64,000 bases of DNA from Amycolatopsis saalfeldensis (GCF_900110575.1 NZ_FOEF01000003.1:501689-565688); one strand, 5' to 3'; shown: positions 53,493 through 61,837, counted from the first letter of the stretch. Made by a program: numbers and translations. The notes: generated by a model not told the origin, from the letters alone.

Positions 53493-54284
53493 ATGACCGA
53501 ACTCGAAGCCTGGGCGGCCGTGCGACCGCTGGCCTGGGACGACAGCAGCCGCGCGGTGCTGCACGACGCGCTGGCCCGGGCCACGCCCCGGCCGTGGCCC
53601 GTCGACCTCGGCGACCAGGAAGTCGTGTTCCGCGAGCCGCCCGGCGGGCAGGACCCGGGCAACGCGGCGCTGTATCGCTGTGGTGCGGCGCTGGCCGCGG
53701 CGTGGACGGTCCTGCGAGTGCTCGGCCACGACCTCGTCGCCGAAATCCCCGCGGAACCGGGCCCGCTCGCCGTCCTGCGGGTGGTCGGCCGCAGCTCCCC
53801 GGCCGGCCGGGATTGGCGGCGCTACGCGGCGATCCGGGACCTCGCCGCTCCGGGCGCCGTCGTGACCCCCGCACCGCCGGCGGCCTTGCAGGCGATCGTC
53901 GACGACAGCGCATGGCCGGAGACGCAGCTGGTGATCGTGGACCCCGGCGCGGCGTCGAGGACCGGCCTGGTGATCGACGGTGCGCCGCCGGAACCGGTGA
54001 TCCTGGACGGCAGTGCGCGGCCGGAGACCGGACCGGCCACGGTCCGTCCACAATGGCCATTCACGCTCGGCTCCGGCGGGTCCGCGGTCCTGGCGCTCAC
54101 CGACGGCTCCGCGCGCCGCCACCGCGTCCTGGCCGGAGCCGTGGTGCATCGGGCGCGGCTTTCGGCCGCCGCGGCCGGCTTCGGCACCGAGGTGATCGCC
54201 GGGCCACGGCCGCGCGCGGTGGCCGAGGCGGCGGCCCTGCCCGGTTTCCCGCACGCGCTCCTGCGGTTCGGCACCGCGGGCTGA
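53493..54284 (+). CDS. Diverged Acg-like (nitroreductase-fold) protein
   Basis: 263-aa soluble protein. The N-terminal part (VLHDALARATPRPWPVDLG, then LYRCGAALAAAWTVLRVLGH and VAEIPAEPGPLAVLRVVG) follows the layout of Acg/Rv2032-type FMN-binding proteins of the mycobacterial dormancy regulon, but their usual APSVHNTQPW motif is absent. The C-terminal half matches only loosely. If the relation is right, it may no longer bind FMN and could sequester or sense flavin. GAGGGG upstream of the ATG. A perfect 13-bp hairpin follows. Confidence 0.45.
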   Translation: MTELEAWAAVRPLAWDDSSRAVLHDALARATPRPWPVDLGDQEVVFREPPGGQDPGNAALYRCGAALAAAWTVLRVLGHDLVAEIPAEPGPLAVLRVVGRSSPAGRDWRRYAAIRDLAAPGAVVTPAPPAALQAIVDDSAWPETQLVIVDPGAASRTGLVIDGAPPEPVILDGSARPETGPATVRPQWPFTLGSGGSAVLALTDGSARRHRVLAGAVVHRARLSAAAAGFGTEVIAGPRPRAVAEAAALPGFPHALLRFGTAG

Positions 54285-54303
54285 GCCGGCGCCGGTTGCC
54301 GAA

Positions 54304-54334
54304 CCGGGCGAGCCGCGCAGTGCGGCTCGCCCGG
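54304..54334. terminator. Perfect 13-bp hairpin between convergent genes
   Basis: Arms 54304-54316 and 54322-54334 pair without mismatch around a GCAGT loop, between the stops at 54284 (+) and 54355 (-). Likely a bidirectional terminator. Confidence 0.8.
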
Positions 54335-54354
54335 ATGTCCCGGCCGGACCGCGG

Positions 54355-55107
54355 TCAGGCGCCCGGGCCGGAGTAGATCTCGCTCTGCGGCGGGTCGGCC
54401 ACGGTGACCGGCTTGTCCCAGTCGCTGAAGTTCATCGTGCCCTTGTTCGGCTGCTGCAGGAGCAGCAGGTAGTGCGGCTCGTCGGCGGCGACGTACGCGG
54501 TGCCTTCCGAGCTGCTGTACTTCAGCACCGAGGCGCCGTTGACAGTGCTCTTCTCGCCGCCGCTGAAGGTCGTCGAGCCGAGTGCGCCGACGGTGTTGTC
54601 GACGAAGGTCGTGTAGTCCAGGAACTCCTTGAAGGCGTCGCCGATGCCCGCGCCGATCTGGGAGGTCGAGGTGACCCACTTGTCCTTGAGCTGCTTCACC
54701 ACGCCGGACGAGGCCGGGATCCCGGCCTCCTTGATCAGCGAGTCGGTGAACCGGAAGTAGTACTTGTCCTTGACGCGCAGGACCGGCACCGCGACGCCGT
54801 CCTTGTCGACCGTGCCGCTCGCGCCGTCCTTGCTGAGCTTCAGGTCGAGCTTCACGGTGCCCGCGTCCGAGACGGTGCCCGAGACGTGTACCGAGGAGGC
54901 CTGCTTCGCGGCTTCGCTCACCGAGGCGCCGACCTTCGACGCTTCCAGCACGGCCGGGGCGGCGGACGACGAGGCGGCGGCCGGGACGGGGGCGGGGGCC
55001 GGCGTCCCGTCGGTGGGCGAGCCGGCGCACGCCGTGCAGAGGAGGGCGATGGCTCCGGCGGCGGCGAGCGCACCCGGGCGCACTCGCATCGGACGCAGAC
55101 GAATCAT
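54355..55107 (-). CDS. LppX/LprG-like lipoprotein
   Basis: 250-aa exported lipoprotein. Signal peptide with Arg-rich N-terminus and lipobox LCTAC (Cys about residue 27), then a Ser/Ala/Pro-rich linker and a beta-rich domain (VHVSGTVSDAGTVKLDLKLS, VPVLRVKDKYYFRFTD, SVLKYSSSEGTAYVAADE). This fits the LppX_LprAFG family, whose mycobacterial members carry lipids through the periplasm-like space. The ATG at 55107 is used; M7 is an alternative. Its upstream region carries the inverted-repeat set at 55219-55264, shared with the divergent gene at 55407. Confidence 0.7.
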   Translation of the reverse strand: MIRLRPMRVRPGALAAAGAIALLCTACAGSPTDGTPAPAPVPAAASSSAAPAVLEASKVGASVSEAAKQASSVHVSGTVSDAGTVKLDLKLSKDGASGTVDKDGVAVPVLRVKDKYYFRFTDSLIKEAGIPASSGVVKQLKDKWVTSTSQIGAGIGDAFKEFLDYTTFVDNTVGALGSTTFSGGEKSTVNGASVLKYSSSEGTAYVAADEPHYLLLLQQPNKGTMNFSDWDKPVTVADPPQSEIYSGPGA

Positions 55108-55218
55108 GTGCGGGAATCCATTCGTGAAAGCCCAGGTACACCCCCGGGACCCGATCGAGTATCGCCCATAACGGTGATTCGTTACCGATCGCTCGCACCG
55201 AGGGTGATCAGGGGCCGT

Positions 55219-55264
55219 CCTCCACCCTCCGGAGCTCCCGGGTGGAGACGGTTCTCCACCCGGG
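55219..55264. promoter_or_regulatory. Three-part inverted repeat, attenuator- or operator-like
   Basis: Segment A CCTCCACCC (55219-55227), B GGGTGGAG (55240-55247), C CTCCACCC (55254-55261). B and C with flanks form a perfect 11-bp hairpin (55237-55247/55254-55264, loop ACGGTT). A and B can pair over 8 bp instead. The two pairings exclude each other, as in attenuators. Alternatively these are three sites for a dimeric repressor between divergent genes at 55107 (-) and 55407 (+). Elsewhere in the 55108-55406 spacer nothing is assigned. Confidence 0.5.
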
Positions 55265-55406
55265 ATACGGCCTCGGGCGCACGACTCGCGCCGCCCGGAT
55301 CCCTAGCGTTGTCGCCATGACGGGGACACCGGGGATCGCGACCATCCGAAAAGGACAGTCGCCGGGGCGCGGGCCCGTGGAAACCACCGAGCGAAGGGGA
55401 ATTCCC

Positions 55407-56081
55407 GTGGTTGAAACAACCGAGACGGCAGTGGGGCACACCGAGGCCAAGGCGGGCGGGCCGCTCCGGAACCCGGCGGCCAAAACGATGCTGAAGGGCC
55501 TCTTCTGGGACTTCGGCCCCGCGCTGATCGCGTACTTCGCCGCGCAGCTGTTCGGGGCGAGCACCTACGCCGCCCTGCTGGCCGCCACTTTGGTGTCCGG
55601 GGTACGGGTCGTCTGGGTGGCGGTCCGGCAGCGGCGGCTCGACCCCTTCGCCCTGTTCCTGCTGATCATGTTCGGTGTGGGCCTGGTCCTGACCTTCGTG
55701 ACCGGCGACGTGCGCTTCATGCTGGCCAAGGACTCCGCCACGTCGGCCGTCTCCGGGCTGGTCCTGGTGGGCAGCTGCCTGATCGGCCGCCCGCTCGTCT
55801 ACCACGCGGCCAAGCGGATGGCCGCCTCGGCGGGGCGGGAGCCGGAGTTCGCCGCGACCGCGCGCACCCCGCAGATGTGGCAGCGCTGGCGCCGCATCTC
55901 GCTGGTCTGGGGCTTCGGGCTGCTCGCCGAGTCCGCGCTGCGGATCGTGGGCATCTACGTGCTGCCGCTGACCGTCGCGGCCGACCTTTCGCAGGTCCTG
56001 CAGGTCGTCGTCCTCGTCGCGCTGGGGTTCTGGACCTTCCGCTCGACGAAGCGGCCGGCTCTGGCCCCGGCCACGCGCTGA
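55407..56081 (+). CDS. VC0807-like integral membrane protein
   Basis: 224-aa inner-membrane protein. Five or six membrane segments begin at about residue 28 (GLFWDFGPALIAYFAAQLFG, AALLAATLVSGVRVVWVAV, ALFLLIMFGVGLVLTFVTGD). The pattern and R-x-x-Y-H-A-A-x-R loop match the VC0807 family, of unknown function. The GTG at 55407 is chosen because GAAGGGGA precedes it; the frame is open further upstream but would extend into the inverted-repeat region. The next gene is another membrane protein 67 bp on. Confidence 0.75.
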   Translation: MVETTETAVGHTEAKAGGPLRNPAAKTMLKGLFWDFGPALIAYFAAQLFGASTYAALLAATLVSGVRVVWVAVRQRRLDPFALFLLIMFGVGLVLTFVTGDVRFMLAKDSATSAVSGLVLVGSCLIGRPLVYHAAKRMAASAGREPEFAATARTPQMWQRWRRISLVWGFGLLAESALRIVGIYVLPLTVAADLSQVLQVVVLVALGFWTFRSTKRPALAPATR

Positions 56082-56090
56082 CCCGGCCCC

Positions 56091-56135
56091 ACCCACTCAC
56101 CGAAGACCCACTCGCCGAAGACCCACTCGCCGAAG
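56091..56135. repeat. Three 15-bp direct repeats
   Basis: ACCCACTCRCCGAAG occurs three times head to tail at 56091, 56106 and 56121, filling the short spacer between two membrane-protein genes. The third copy runs into the ribosome-binding region GGAGCGAAGAA of the next gene. Confidence 0.8.
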
Positions 56136-56148
56136 ACGGAGCGAAGAA

Positions 56149-56703
56149 ATGAACGGAACCCTGCAAGTGGTGCTGATCATCGCGGTGATCGCCTACATGC
56201 TGATCCGGCGGCTGGCCGGGGAGCCGGCCGAGGCCAAGCGGATGCTGCTCCTGCCGGCGGTCCTGACCGTCATCGGCATCGTGAACCTCGACGGCCCGGC
56301 CCATTCCGGGACGGCGCTGCTGTTCCTCATCGGGACCGCGCTGATCAGCGCGGTCCTCGGCGCCCTGCGCGGCGCGAGCATCCGGCTTTCGCGCCGTGAC
56401 GGCATCGTCTTCATGCGCTACACCTGGGTGACCCTCGCGCTCTGGGCCGCCAACATCGCGGTGAAGTTCGGCGGGAACCTGCTGCTCGGCGCGATCGATA
56501 AGAACGGCGCGGCGGCACTGGGCGACTCGGTGCTCCTGACCGTGGGCATCGGCATGCTGCTGGAGGGCGTGGTGGTGCTGGGCCGGGCGCTGCGCAGCGG
56601 CGAGCGGGTCATCTGGGCCCAGGGCCGCGACGGTGCCCCGCACCAGACCTCGCCCTGGCTCGACGACCTCCAGCGGCAGCTTTCCCGCCGCGGCCGCGGC
56701 TGA
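56149..56703 (+). CDS. DUF1453-like membrane protein
   Basis: 184-aa protein with four to five membrane segments (LQVVLIIAVIAYMLIRRL, LLLPAVLTVIGIVNL, GTALLFLIGTALISAVLGAL, WVTLALWAANIAVKFGGNLL) and a short basic tail. The arrangement recalls DUF1453/CcdC-like proteins; the role is unknown. GGAG upstream of the ATG at 56149. It may belong to one unit with the preceding membrane gene and perhaps the two-component pair that follows 59 bp later. Confidence 0.65.
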   Translation: MNGTLQVVLIIAVIAYMLIRRLAGEPAEAKRMLLLPAVLTVIGIVNLDGPAHSGTALLFLIGTALISAVLGALRGASIRLSRRDGIVFMRYTWVTLALWAANIAVKFGGNLLLGAIDKNGAAALGDSVLLTVGIGMLLEGVVVLGRALRSGERVIWAQGRDGAPHQTSPWLDDLQRQLSRRGRG

Positions 56704-56761
56704 CCAGGCTCGCACCCGGTCGTTAGGGTGGGCAACGACCGACACGACATCGAGGACGGCC

Positions 56762-57898
56762 ATGGAGCAGGTGCGGACGCCGCGGACGCGGCTGGGCCGG
56801 AGCACCGAAGACCTGCTCCGGCCGTTCGTCTTCGCCGCCCTGGTCGTGATCGCCTCGGTCCAGCTCGCCACCCGCGAGCTGGTTTCCCCGGCGCTCGCGG
56901 TCACGCTGTTCGCGGCGGTCGTGCTGCTCACCTCCGCAGCCTTCCTCCCCTGGACCAGGATCCCGGTGACCGGCCAGATCGGCCTGGCGCTGGCCGCCTC
57001 GGTCCTTTCCGCGATCCTGCTGCCCTTGGCGCAGTCGACGATCGCGCCGGGCTTCGCGTTCGTCGCCTCGGCGGTCGCCGGCGAGAAGCTCGCCTCCCGC
57101 CGCGCGGCGGTCCTGGTCGCCGTGGCCGGCGCCGTGACCGCGGCCGTCGCCGTCTGGGTGGTTGAGCACCTCCACCCGATGGCCTCGGGCTGGCCGTGGT
57201 GGCTCGGCCTCGCCGTGGCCGCCCCGGTCTACCTGGGCATCTCCCGCCAGGACCACCGTGAGTCGGTGCGGAACGCGGAACGGGCGTACCGCTCGGAGGC
57301 CCGCGAGGTGGCACTGCTGGAACGCGGCCGGATCGCCCGCGAGATCCACGACGTGCTGGGGCACTCGCTGTCGGGCATCTCGCTGCAGCTGGACCTGGCC
57401 GACGCGCTGCACGGCAAGGGCCGTGACGGGGAGGCGAACCTCGCCGTCCGGCGGGCGCGGGCGCTGGCCGTCGGCAGCATCGCCGAGACCCGGCACGCGA
57501 TCGAGGCCCTGCGCGAGGACTCCCTGCCGCTGAGCCGGACGCTGGAGCTGATGGCGATGGGGGACTCCGTCCCGCTGACGGTGACGGGGGAGCAGTGGCC
57601 GGTGCCGACCGAGATCGCGCACGCGGTGATCCGGGCCGCGCAGGAGGCACTGGTCAACGCCGCGAAGCACGCGCCCGGCGCGGACCGGTCGATCACGCTC
57701 CGGTACACCCCCGGCGCGGTCGGCCTGATCGTCGCGAACGGCCCCGCCGCGCGGGAGCCCCGCCCGGGTCCCGCGGACGGCGGCGGCATGGGGCTGGTGG
57801 GCATGCGCGAGCGGATCGCGCTGCTGGGCGGCACGCTGAAAACGGGTCCGGGCGCGGACGGCGCGGGCTGGATCGTCGAACTGGAGATACCGAAGTGA
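56762..57898 (+). CDS. NarL-type sensor histidine kinase
   Basis: 378-aa membrane sensor kinase. Four to six membrane segments occupy about 20-160. The HisKA_3 dimerisation box is RIAREIHDVLGHSLSGISLQ with the phospho-acceptor H196. HATPase follows: RAAQEALVNAAKHAPG (N box) and GGGMGLVGMRERIALLGG (G boxes). No extracellular sensor domain is visible, so it may sense the membrane itself, like DesK/LiaS-type kinases. The ATG at 56762 follows GAGGACGG. Its stop overlaps the start of the response regulator (GTGA), so the pair is translationally coupled. Confidence 0.9.
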   Translation: MEQVRTPRTRLGRSTEDLLRPFVFAALVVIASVQLATRELVSPALAVTLFAAVVLLTSAAFLPWTRIPVTGQIGLALAASVLSAILLPLAQSTIAPGFAFVASAVAGEKLASRRAAVLVAVAGAVTAAVAVWVVEHLHPMASGWPWWLGLAVAAPVYLGISRQDHRESVRNAERAYRSEAREVALLERGRIAREIHDVLGHSLSGISLQLDLADALHGKGRDGEANLAVRRARALAVGSIAETRHAIEALREDSLPLSRTLELMAMGDSVPLTVTGEQWPVPTEIAHAVIRAAQEALVNAAKHAPGADRSITLRYTPGAVGLIVANGPAAREPRPGPADGGGMGLVGMRERIALLGGTLKTGPGADGAGWIVELEIPK

Positions 57899-58554
57899 CT
57901 CTTTCCCTTGTCGTGGTGGACGACCAGGCCTCGGTGCGGGAGGCGCTCGCGGTGATGCTGGACCTCGCCGACGGCATCAGCGTCGTCGCGACCGCCACCC
58001 ACGGGGGCGAGGCGGTCGAGGCCGTCGAGCGGTACGAGCCGGACGTGGTGCTGATGGATCTGCACATGCCCGTGATGGACGGCGTCGAGGCGACCGGGCG
58101 GATCAAGGCCGCCCGGCCGTCGGTGCAGGTGGTCGTGCTGACCACCTTCGACGACGACGAGTCCATTCTGGCCGCGCTCGAGGCCGGCGCCAGCGGCTAC
58201 CTGACCAAGGAGGCCGACCGCGCGAAGATCGAGCAGGCGGTGCGCAGCGCGGGCGCCGGCCAGGTCGTGCTGGCCCCGGAGGTGCAGCGCCGCCTGCTTT
58301 CCCTCGCGACGCGCCGGTCCCGCCCCGCCGACGAGCCGGAATTCGGCCTCACCGCGCGGGAAACCGAGATCCTCGGCCTGATCGGCGAAGGCCTGCGCAA
58401 CCCGGAGATCGCGGGACGGCTGTTCATCAGCGAGGCCACCGTCAAGACCCACATCAACAACCTCTTCGCCAAGGCGGGCTTCCACTCCCGCGCCGACGCC
58501 GTCCGCTATGCCCTGAACACGGCCGAGCCGGGCGGGTACCGGCGCCAGGACTGA
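57895..58554 (+). CDS. NarL/LuxR-type response regulator
   Basis: 219-aa DNA-binding response regulator, partner of the preceding kinase. The receiver domain has acidic residues D9/D10 (VVVDDQ), phospho-acceptor D55 (VLMDLHMPVMDG), the conserved Thr in VVLTTF and Lys in GYLTKEA. The C-terminal LuxR HTH is LTARETEILGLIGEGLRNPE and ISEATVKTHINNLFAKAG. GTG start overlapping the kinase stop. Targets unknown; adjacent membrane genes and the ChaA-type antiporter are candidates. Confidence 0.93.
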   Translation: MTLSLVVVDDQASVREALAVMLDLADGISVVATATHGGEAVEAVERYEPDVVLMDLHMPVMDGVEATGRIKAARPSVQVVVLTTFDDDESILAALEAGASGYLTKEADRAKIEQAVRSAGAGQVVLAPEVQRRLLSLATRRSRPADEPEFGLTARETEILGLIGEGLRNPEIAGRLFISEATVKTHINNLFAKAGFHSRADAVRYALNTAEPGGYRRQD

Positions 58555-58613
58555 CCTCGGCGGCGGTTTCGCGTGCGGAGGCGGGCCGCCGGGAGATCTG
58601 CGAAGCTGCGGCC

Positions 58614-59714
58614 ATGACCTCTCGGAAGTCCTCCCCGTGGCTGCGCTGGACGACGCTGGCGCCGGCGATCGCGGTGGTCGCGCTGCTGCTGACCTGGGGC
58701 CGCACGCTCGGGACCCTGCCGGTGGTCGTGGTCGCGGTGGTGCTCGCGGCCGCCGTGCTGGCGGCGGTGCACCACGCGGAGGTGGTGGCGCACCGGGTGG
58801 GGGAGCCGTTCGGGTCACTGGTGCTGGCCGTCGCCGTGACGGTGATCGAGGTGGCGCTGATCATCACGCTGATGGTCTCCGGCGGCCCGAAAACCGGCTC
58901 ATTGGCGCGTGACACCGTCTTCGCCGCCGTGATGATCACCTGCAACGGGATCCTCGGGCTGTCCCTGCTGGTGGGGGCGTGGCGCAATCCGGTGACCGTG
59001 TTCAACGCCGAGGGCTCGGGCTCCGCGCTCGGCACCGTCGCGGCCCTGGCGACGCTCTGCCTGGTGCTGCCCAGCTTCACCGCCGCCCGGCCGGGGCCGG
59101 AGTTCTCGCCGACGCAGCTGGGCTTCGCCGCGATCGCGTCACTGATCCTGTACGGCATGTTCGTGCTCACCCAGACCGTGCGGCACCGCGACTTCTTCCT
59201 GCCGGTCGACGCCGAGGGCGCGGTGCTGGAGGAAGACGAGCACGTCGCCCCGCCGACCACGAAGGCGGCCCTGACCAGCCTCGGGCTGCTGCTGGTGGCG
59301 CTGGTCGCGGTGGTCGGGCTGGCGAAGGTGGAGTCGCCGGCGATCGAGTCCGGCGTGGCCGCGCTGGGGTTCCCGCAGTCGTTCGTCGGCGTGGTGATCG
59401 CGTTGCTCGTGCTGCTGCCCGAGACGATCGCCGCGGCCAACGCCGCCCGCCGCGGCCGCGTCCAGGTGAGCCTCAACCTGGCGCTGGGCTCGGCGATGGC
59501 CAGCATCGGCCTGACCATCCCGGCGATCGCGATGGCGTCCATCTGGCTGTCCGGGCCGTTGCAGCTCGGCCTGGACCCGACCCAGATCGTGCTGCTGGTG
59601 ATCACCGTGGTGGTGGGGGTGCTGACCGTCGTCCCCGGCCGCGCCACCCGGCTGCAGGGCGGGGTGCACCTGGTGCTGCTGGCGGCGTTCGTGTTCCTCG
59701 CGGCGCTGCCCTGA
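58614..59714 (+). CDS. ChaA-type Ca2+(Na+)/H+ antiporter
   Basis: 366-aa integral membrane exchanger of the CaCA superfamily, with about eleven membrane segments. The two alpha repeats are visible: GEPFGSLVLAVAVTVIEVAL in the first half, and LVLLPETIAAANAARRGRVQ with SLNLALGSAMASIGLTIPAI in the second; the conserved Glu residues lie in VIEVA and LPETI. An acidic cytoplasmic loop (AVLEEDEHVAP) separates the halves. Family members export Ca2+ or Na+ in exchange for protons. The ATG at 58614 lies 59 bp after the response regulator. Confidence 0.88.
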   Translation: MTSRKSSPWLRWTTLAPAIAVVALLLTWGRTLGTLPVVVVAVVLAAAVLAAVHHAEVVAHRVGEPFGSLVLAVAVTVIEVALIITLMVSGGPKTGSLARDTVFAAVMITCNGILGLSLLVGAWRNPVTVFNAEGSGSALGTVAALATLCLVLPSFTAARPGPEFSPTQLGFAAIASLILYGMFVLTQTVRHRDFFLPVDAEGAVLEEDEHVAPPTTKAALTSLGLLLVALVAVVGLAKVESPAIESGVAALGFPQSFVGVVIALLVLLPETIAAANAARRGRVQVSLNLALGSAMASIGLTIPAIAMASIWLSGPLQLGLDPTQIVLLVITVVVGVLTVVPGRATRLQGGVHLVLLAAFVFLAALP

Positions 59715-59769
59715 CCGGGGCGGTGCGTAAACTCGGCTGTACCAGCCGGTTTCCAGGAGGACGAAGCGC

Positions 59770-60414
59770 ATGGCACGACGCGGTGACGCGCTGCGGGAGC
59801 ACATCCTGTGGGCGGCGAAGGACGTCTTCATCGAGACGGGCTTCGAACGCGCGTCGATGGACGTCGTGGCCGCGCGGGCCGAGACCTCGAAGCGCTCGCT
59901 GTACGCGCACTTCGAAAGCAAGGACAAACTGTTCCTCGCCGTCCTCGACCTGGTGCGCGAGCTGTATTTCGAGCAGCTCAAGACCCCGCGTGACTACGCC
60001 GATGACGCGACCGAGGCGGCGGTGCTGTTCTGCGGCCGTTTCCTGCAGCTGCTGCTGTGGCGCTCCGCGCTGCGCACCTGCCGGCTGAGCATGACCGAGG
60101 CCGAGCGCCTGCCGGAGGCGGCGGCCCGCTACTACGACGCGATCTTCGCGACGCCGCAGGAGCGCCTCGCGGCCTTCGTCGGGGAGTCGTTCGACCTCGG
60201 GCCGGGCGCGGCGGAAGACCTGGCCCGCGAACTGCTCGGGCGCACCGTGTACCCGCGGCTCTTCCGGGCCCTGCTCGGCGTCGAGCCGCCGCTGGACGAG
60301 CGGCCCGAGGAAGCGTCGATCGCCACCGACGTCGACGTCGCCGCGATCCGGCGGGCGCTGGCCGACCTGCTGGCGGGAACCGCGCTAGGGTCGTGCGCGT
60401 TGGAAAAGCAGTGA
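59770..60414 (+). CDS. TetR family regulator
   Basis: 214-aa TetR-type protein. N-terminal HTH: LREHILWAAKDVFIETGFER, then VVAARAETSKRSLYAHFESK ending in the YAHF signature. The C-terminal domain resembles AcrR-type TetR_C. The AGGAGG-like site GGAGGACG lies before the ATG. No palindrome stands out immediately upstream. It may control the small (p)ppGpp synthetase gene 34 bp downstream or the antiporter; this is inference. Confidence 0.87.
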   Translation: MARRGDALREHILWAAKDVFIETGFERASMDVVAARAETSKRSLYAHFESKDKLFLAVLDLVRELYFEQLKTPRDYADDATEAAVLFCGRFLQLLLWRSALRTCRLSMTEAERLPEAAARYYDAIFATPQERLAAFVGESFDLGPGAAEDLARELLGRTVYPRLFRALLGVEPPLDERPEEASIATDVDVAAIRRALADLLAGTALGSCALEKQ

Positions 60415-60448
60415 TCAAGACACCGGAGTGAAGGACGAAGTGCAGGGG

Positions 60449-61186
60449 ATGGCGACAACGAGGGAGTCCGGCGCCGCGGTGGACGGCGGCCGGGACACGG
60501 ACGGGTTCACGGTGCCCGCCGGGTTCCTGCTGGTCTACAAGTTCGCCATCGAGGAGCTGATGACGAAGCTGCGCATCCTCAGCGAGGAGTTCGACTTCGC
60601 CCACCGGCACGACCCGATCGAGCACATCAGCAGCCGGGTCAAGCGGCCCGCGGCCATCGGGCAGAAGCTGCGCCGGCGCGGGCTGGGCACCGACCCCGCG
60701 ACGATCACCGAGCAACTCGACGACATCGCGGGCGTGCGCGTGGTCTGCCCGTTCCTGTCCGACGTCTACCACGTCGCGCGCATGCTGACCGGCCAGGACG
60801 ACGTGGAGCTGGTGCGCAGCAAGGACTACGTCGCGAACCCGAAGGCCAACGGCTACCGCAGCCTGCACCTGATCGTGCGGATCCCGGTCTTCCTGTCCGA
60901 CCGGGTGGAGAAGGTCAAGGTCGAGGTGCAGCTGCGCACCATCGCGATGGACTTCTGGGCCACCCTCGAGCACAAGCTGAACTACAAGTACACCGACCGG
61001 CTGCCCGAGGATTTCGCCGACTTCGCCGGGGAATTGGCCGGCACGGCGGTCGTGGCGGCGCAGCTGGACACCCGGATGCAGCAAGCTGCACGAGCGGATG
61101 CGCGGCACCGCCGGCCTCGTCGCCCCGCTCTGACCGTCCTTTTCGGACTGGCCGGTTTTCTGCGACACTGGTGCTGCTCGGTGTAA
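60449..61186 (+). CDS. Small (p)ppGpp synthetase with altered C-terminus
   Basis: RelA/SpoT synthetase-domain protein (245 aa as read) that would transfer pyrophosphate from ATP to GDP/GTP, without an HD hydrolase or TGS domain. Conserved blocks: FAHRHDPIEHISSRVKRP, DDIAGVRVVCPF, NPKANGYRSLHL, VEVQLRTIAMDFWATLEHK. Near 61080 the normal family ending KLHERMRGTAGLVAPL is present but in another frame (61083-61133). One extra base shifts the end to a 35-residue Arg-rich tail stopping at 61186. The catalytic core is intact, so activity may persist. ATG 60449 is likely; in-frame GTGs at 60440 and 60428 are possible. Confidence 0.85.
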   Translation: MATTRESGAAVDGGRDTDGFTVPAGFLLVYKFAIEELMTKLRILSEEFDFAHRHDPIEHISSRVKRPAAIGQKLRRRGLGTDPATITEQLDDIAGVRVVCPFLSDVYHVARMLTGQDDVELVRSKDYVANPKANGYRSLHLIVRIPVFLSDRVEKVKVEVQLRTIAMDFWATLEHKLNYKYTDRLPEDFADFAGELAGTAVVAAQLDTRMQQAARADARHRRPRRPALTVLFGLAGFLRHWCCSV

Positions 61187-61231
61187 CGGAAGCGGCACGG
61201 AGCGCGACAATCAGCCAGGGCGGGGGAGCGC

Positions 61232-61639
61232 GTGGACAGGTCTGTGAAGGCCGGGTTGGCAGCCGGTGCGATGGTGCTCGGTTCGCTGGCCGCAGCGTGC
61301 GGGGAATCACCGTCGCCGGGTTCGGGCCCGGGGCAGACGGCGGTCGTGACCGCCACGCAGACCGTCACCGAAACGGCCGGGCCCTCCGCGGCACCGGCGC
61401 CCCCTGCGGACGGCGACGTCGTGGTGCCGGACGTCTCGGGTATGAACCACCAGGCCGCGCAGAACGCGATGCAGGCCGCGGGCCTCTACAACCTCCGCGA
61501 GGTCGATTCCACCGGCAAGCACCGGGCGATGATCCTCGACCGCAACTGGTGCCAGACCGGCCAGGACCCCAAGCCGGGCGCCAAGGTCGGGAAGCAGACG
61601 GTGGTCACCCTGTACGCCCGCAAGTGCGACGAGCACTGA
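61232..61639 (+). CDS. PASTA-domain lipoprotein
   Basis: 135-aa exported lipoprotein. Signal peptide with lipobox LAAAC (Cys about residue 23), then a Thr/Ser/Pro-rich linker of 40 residues. A single PASTA-type domain follows (VVVPDVSGMNHQAAQNAMQA to QTVVTLYARK), with a Cys pair (WCQTG, RKCDE) that could form a disulfide. PASTA domains bind muropeptides or act as spacers at the wall. GTG with GGGGGA upstream. Its stop codon is the first three bases of repeat array E. Confidence 0.8.
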   Translation: MDRSVKAGLAAGAMVLGSLAAACGESPSPGSGPGQTAVVTATQTVTETAGPSAAPAPPADGDVVVPDVSGMNHQAAQNAMQAAGLYNLREVDSTGKHRAMILDRNWCQTGQDPKPGAKVGKQTVVTLYARKCDEH

Positions 61640-61837
61640 ACTCGCATCCGGTCTGGTTCGACCGTGGCGCGTTCGTGAGCGTGCTGATCAGCTCGAGCCC
61701 GACTGAATTCGCACTCGGTCCGGTTCGACTGCGGCGCGTTCGTAAGCGTGCTGACCAGCTCGAGCCCGACTGAATTCGCATCCGGTCCGGTTCGACTGTG
61801 GCGGGTTCGTGAGCGTGCTGACCAGCTCGAGCCCATC
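61637..61837. repeat. Tandem-repeat array E, three 67-bp units
   Basis: Units start at 61637, 61704 and 61771, exactly 67 bp apart, each opening TGAAYTCGCAYYCGGTC and ending GACCAGCTCGAGCCCGAC. The TGA of the first unit is the stop codon of the PASTA lipoprotein gene; the next two units keep that TGA. The units are more alike than those of array A. From 61838 to 61953 no gene is supported. Confidence 0.9.
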
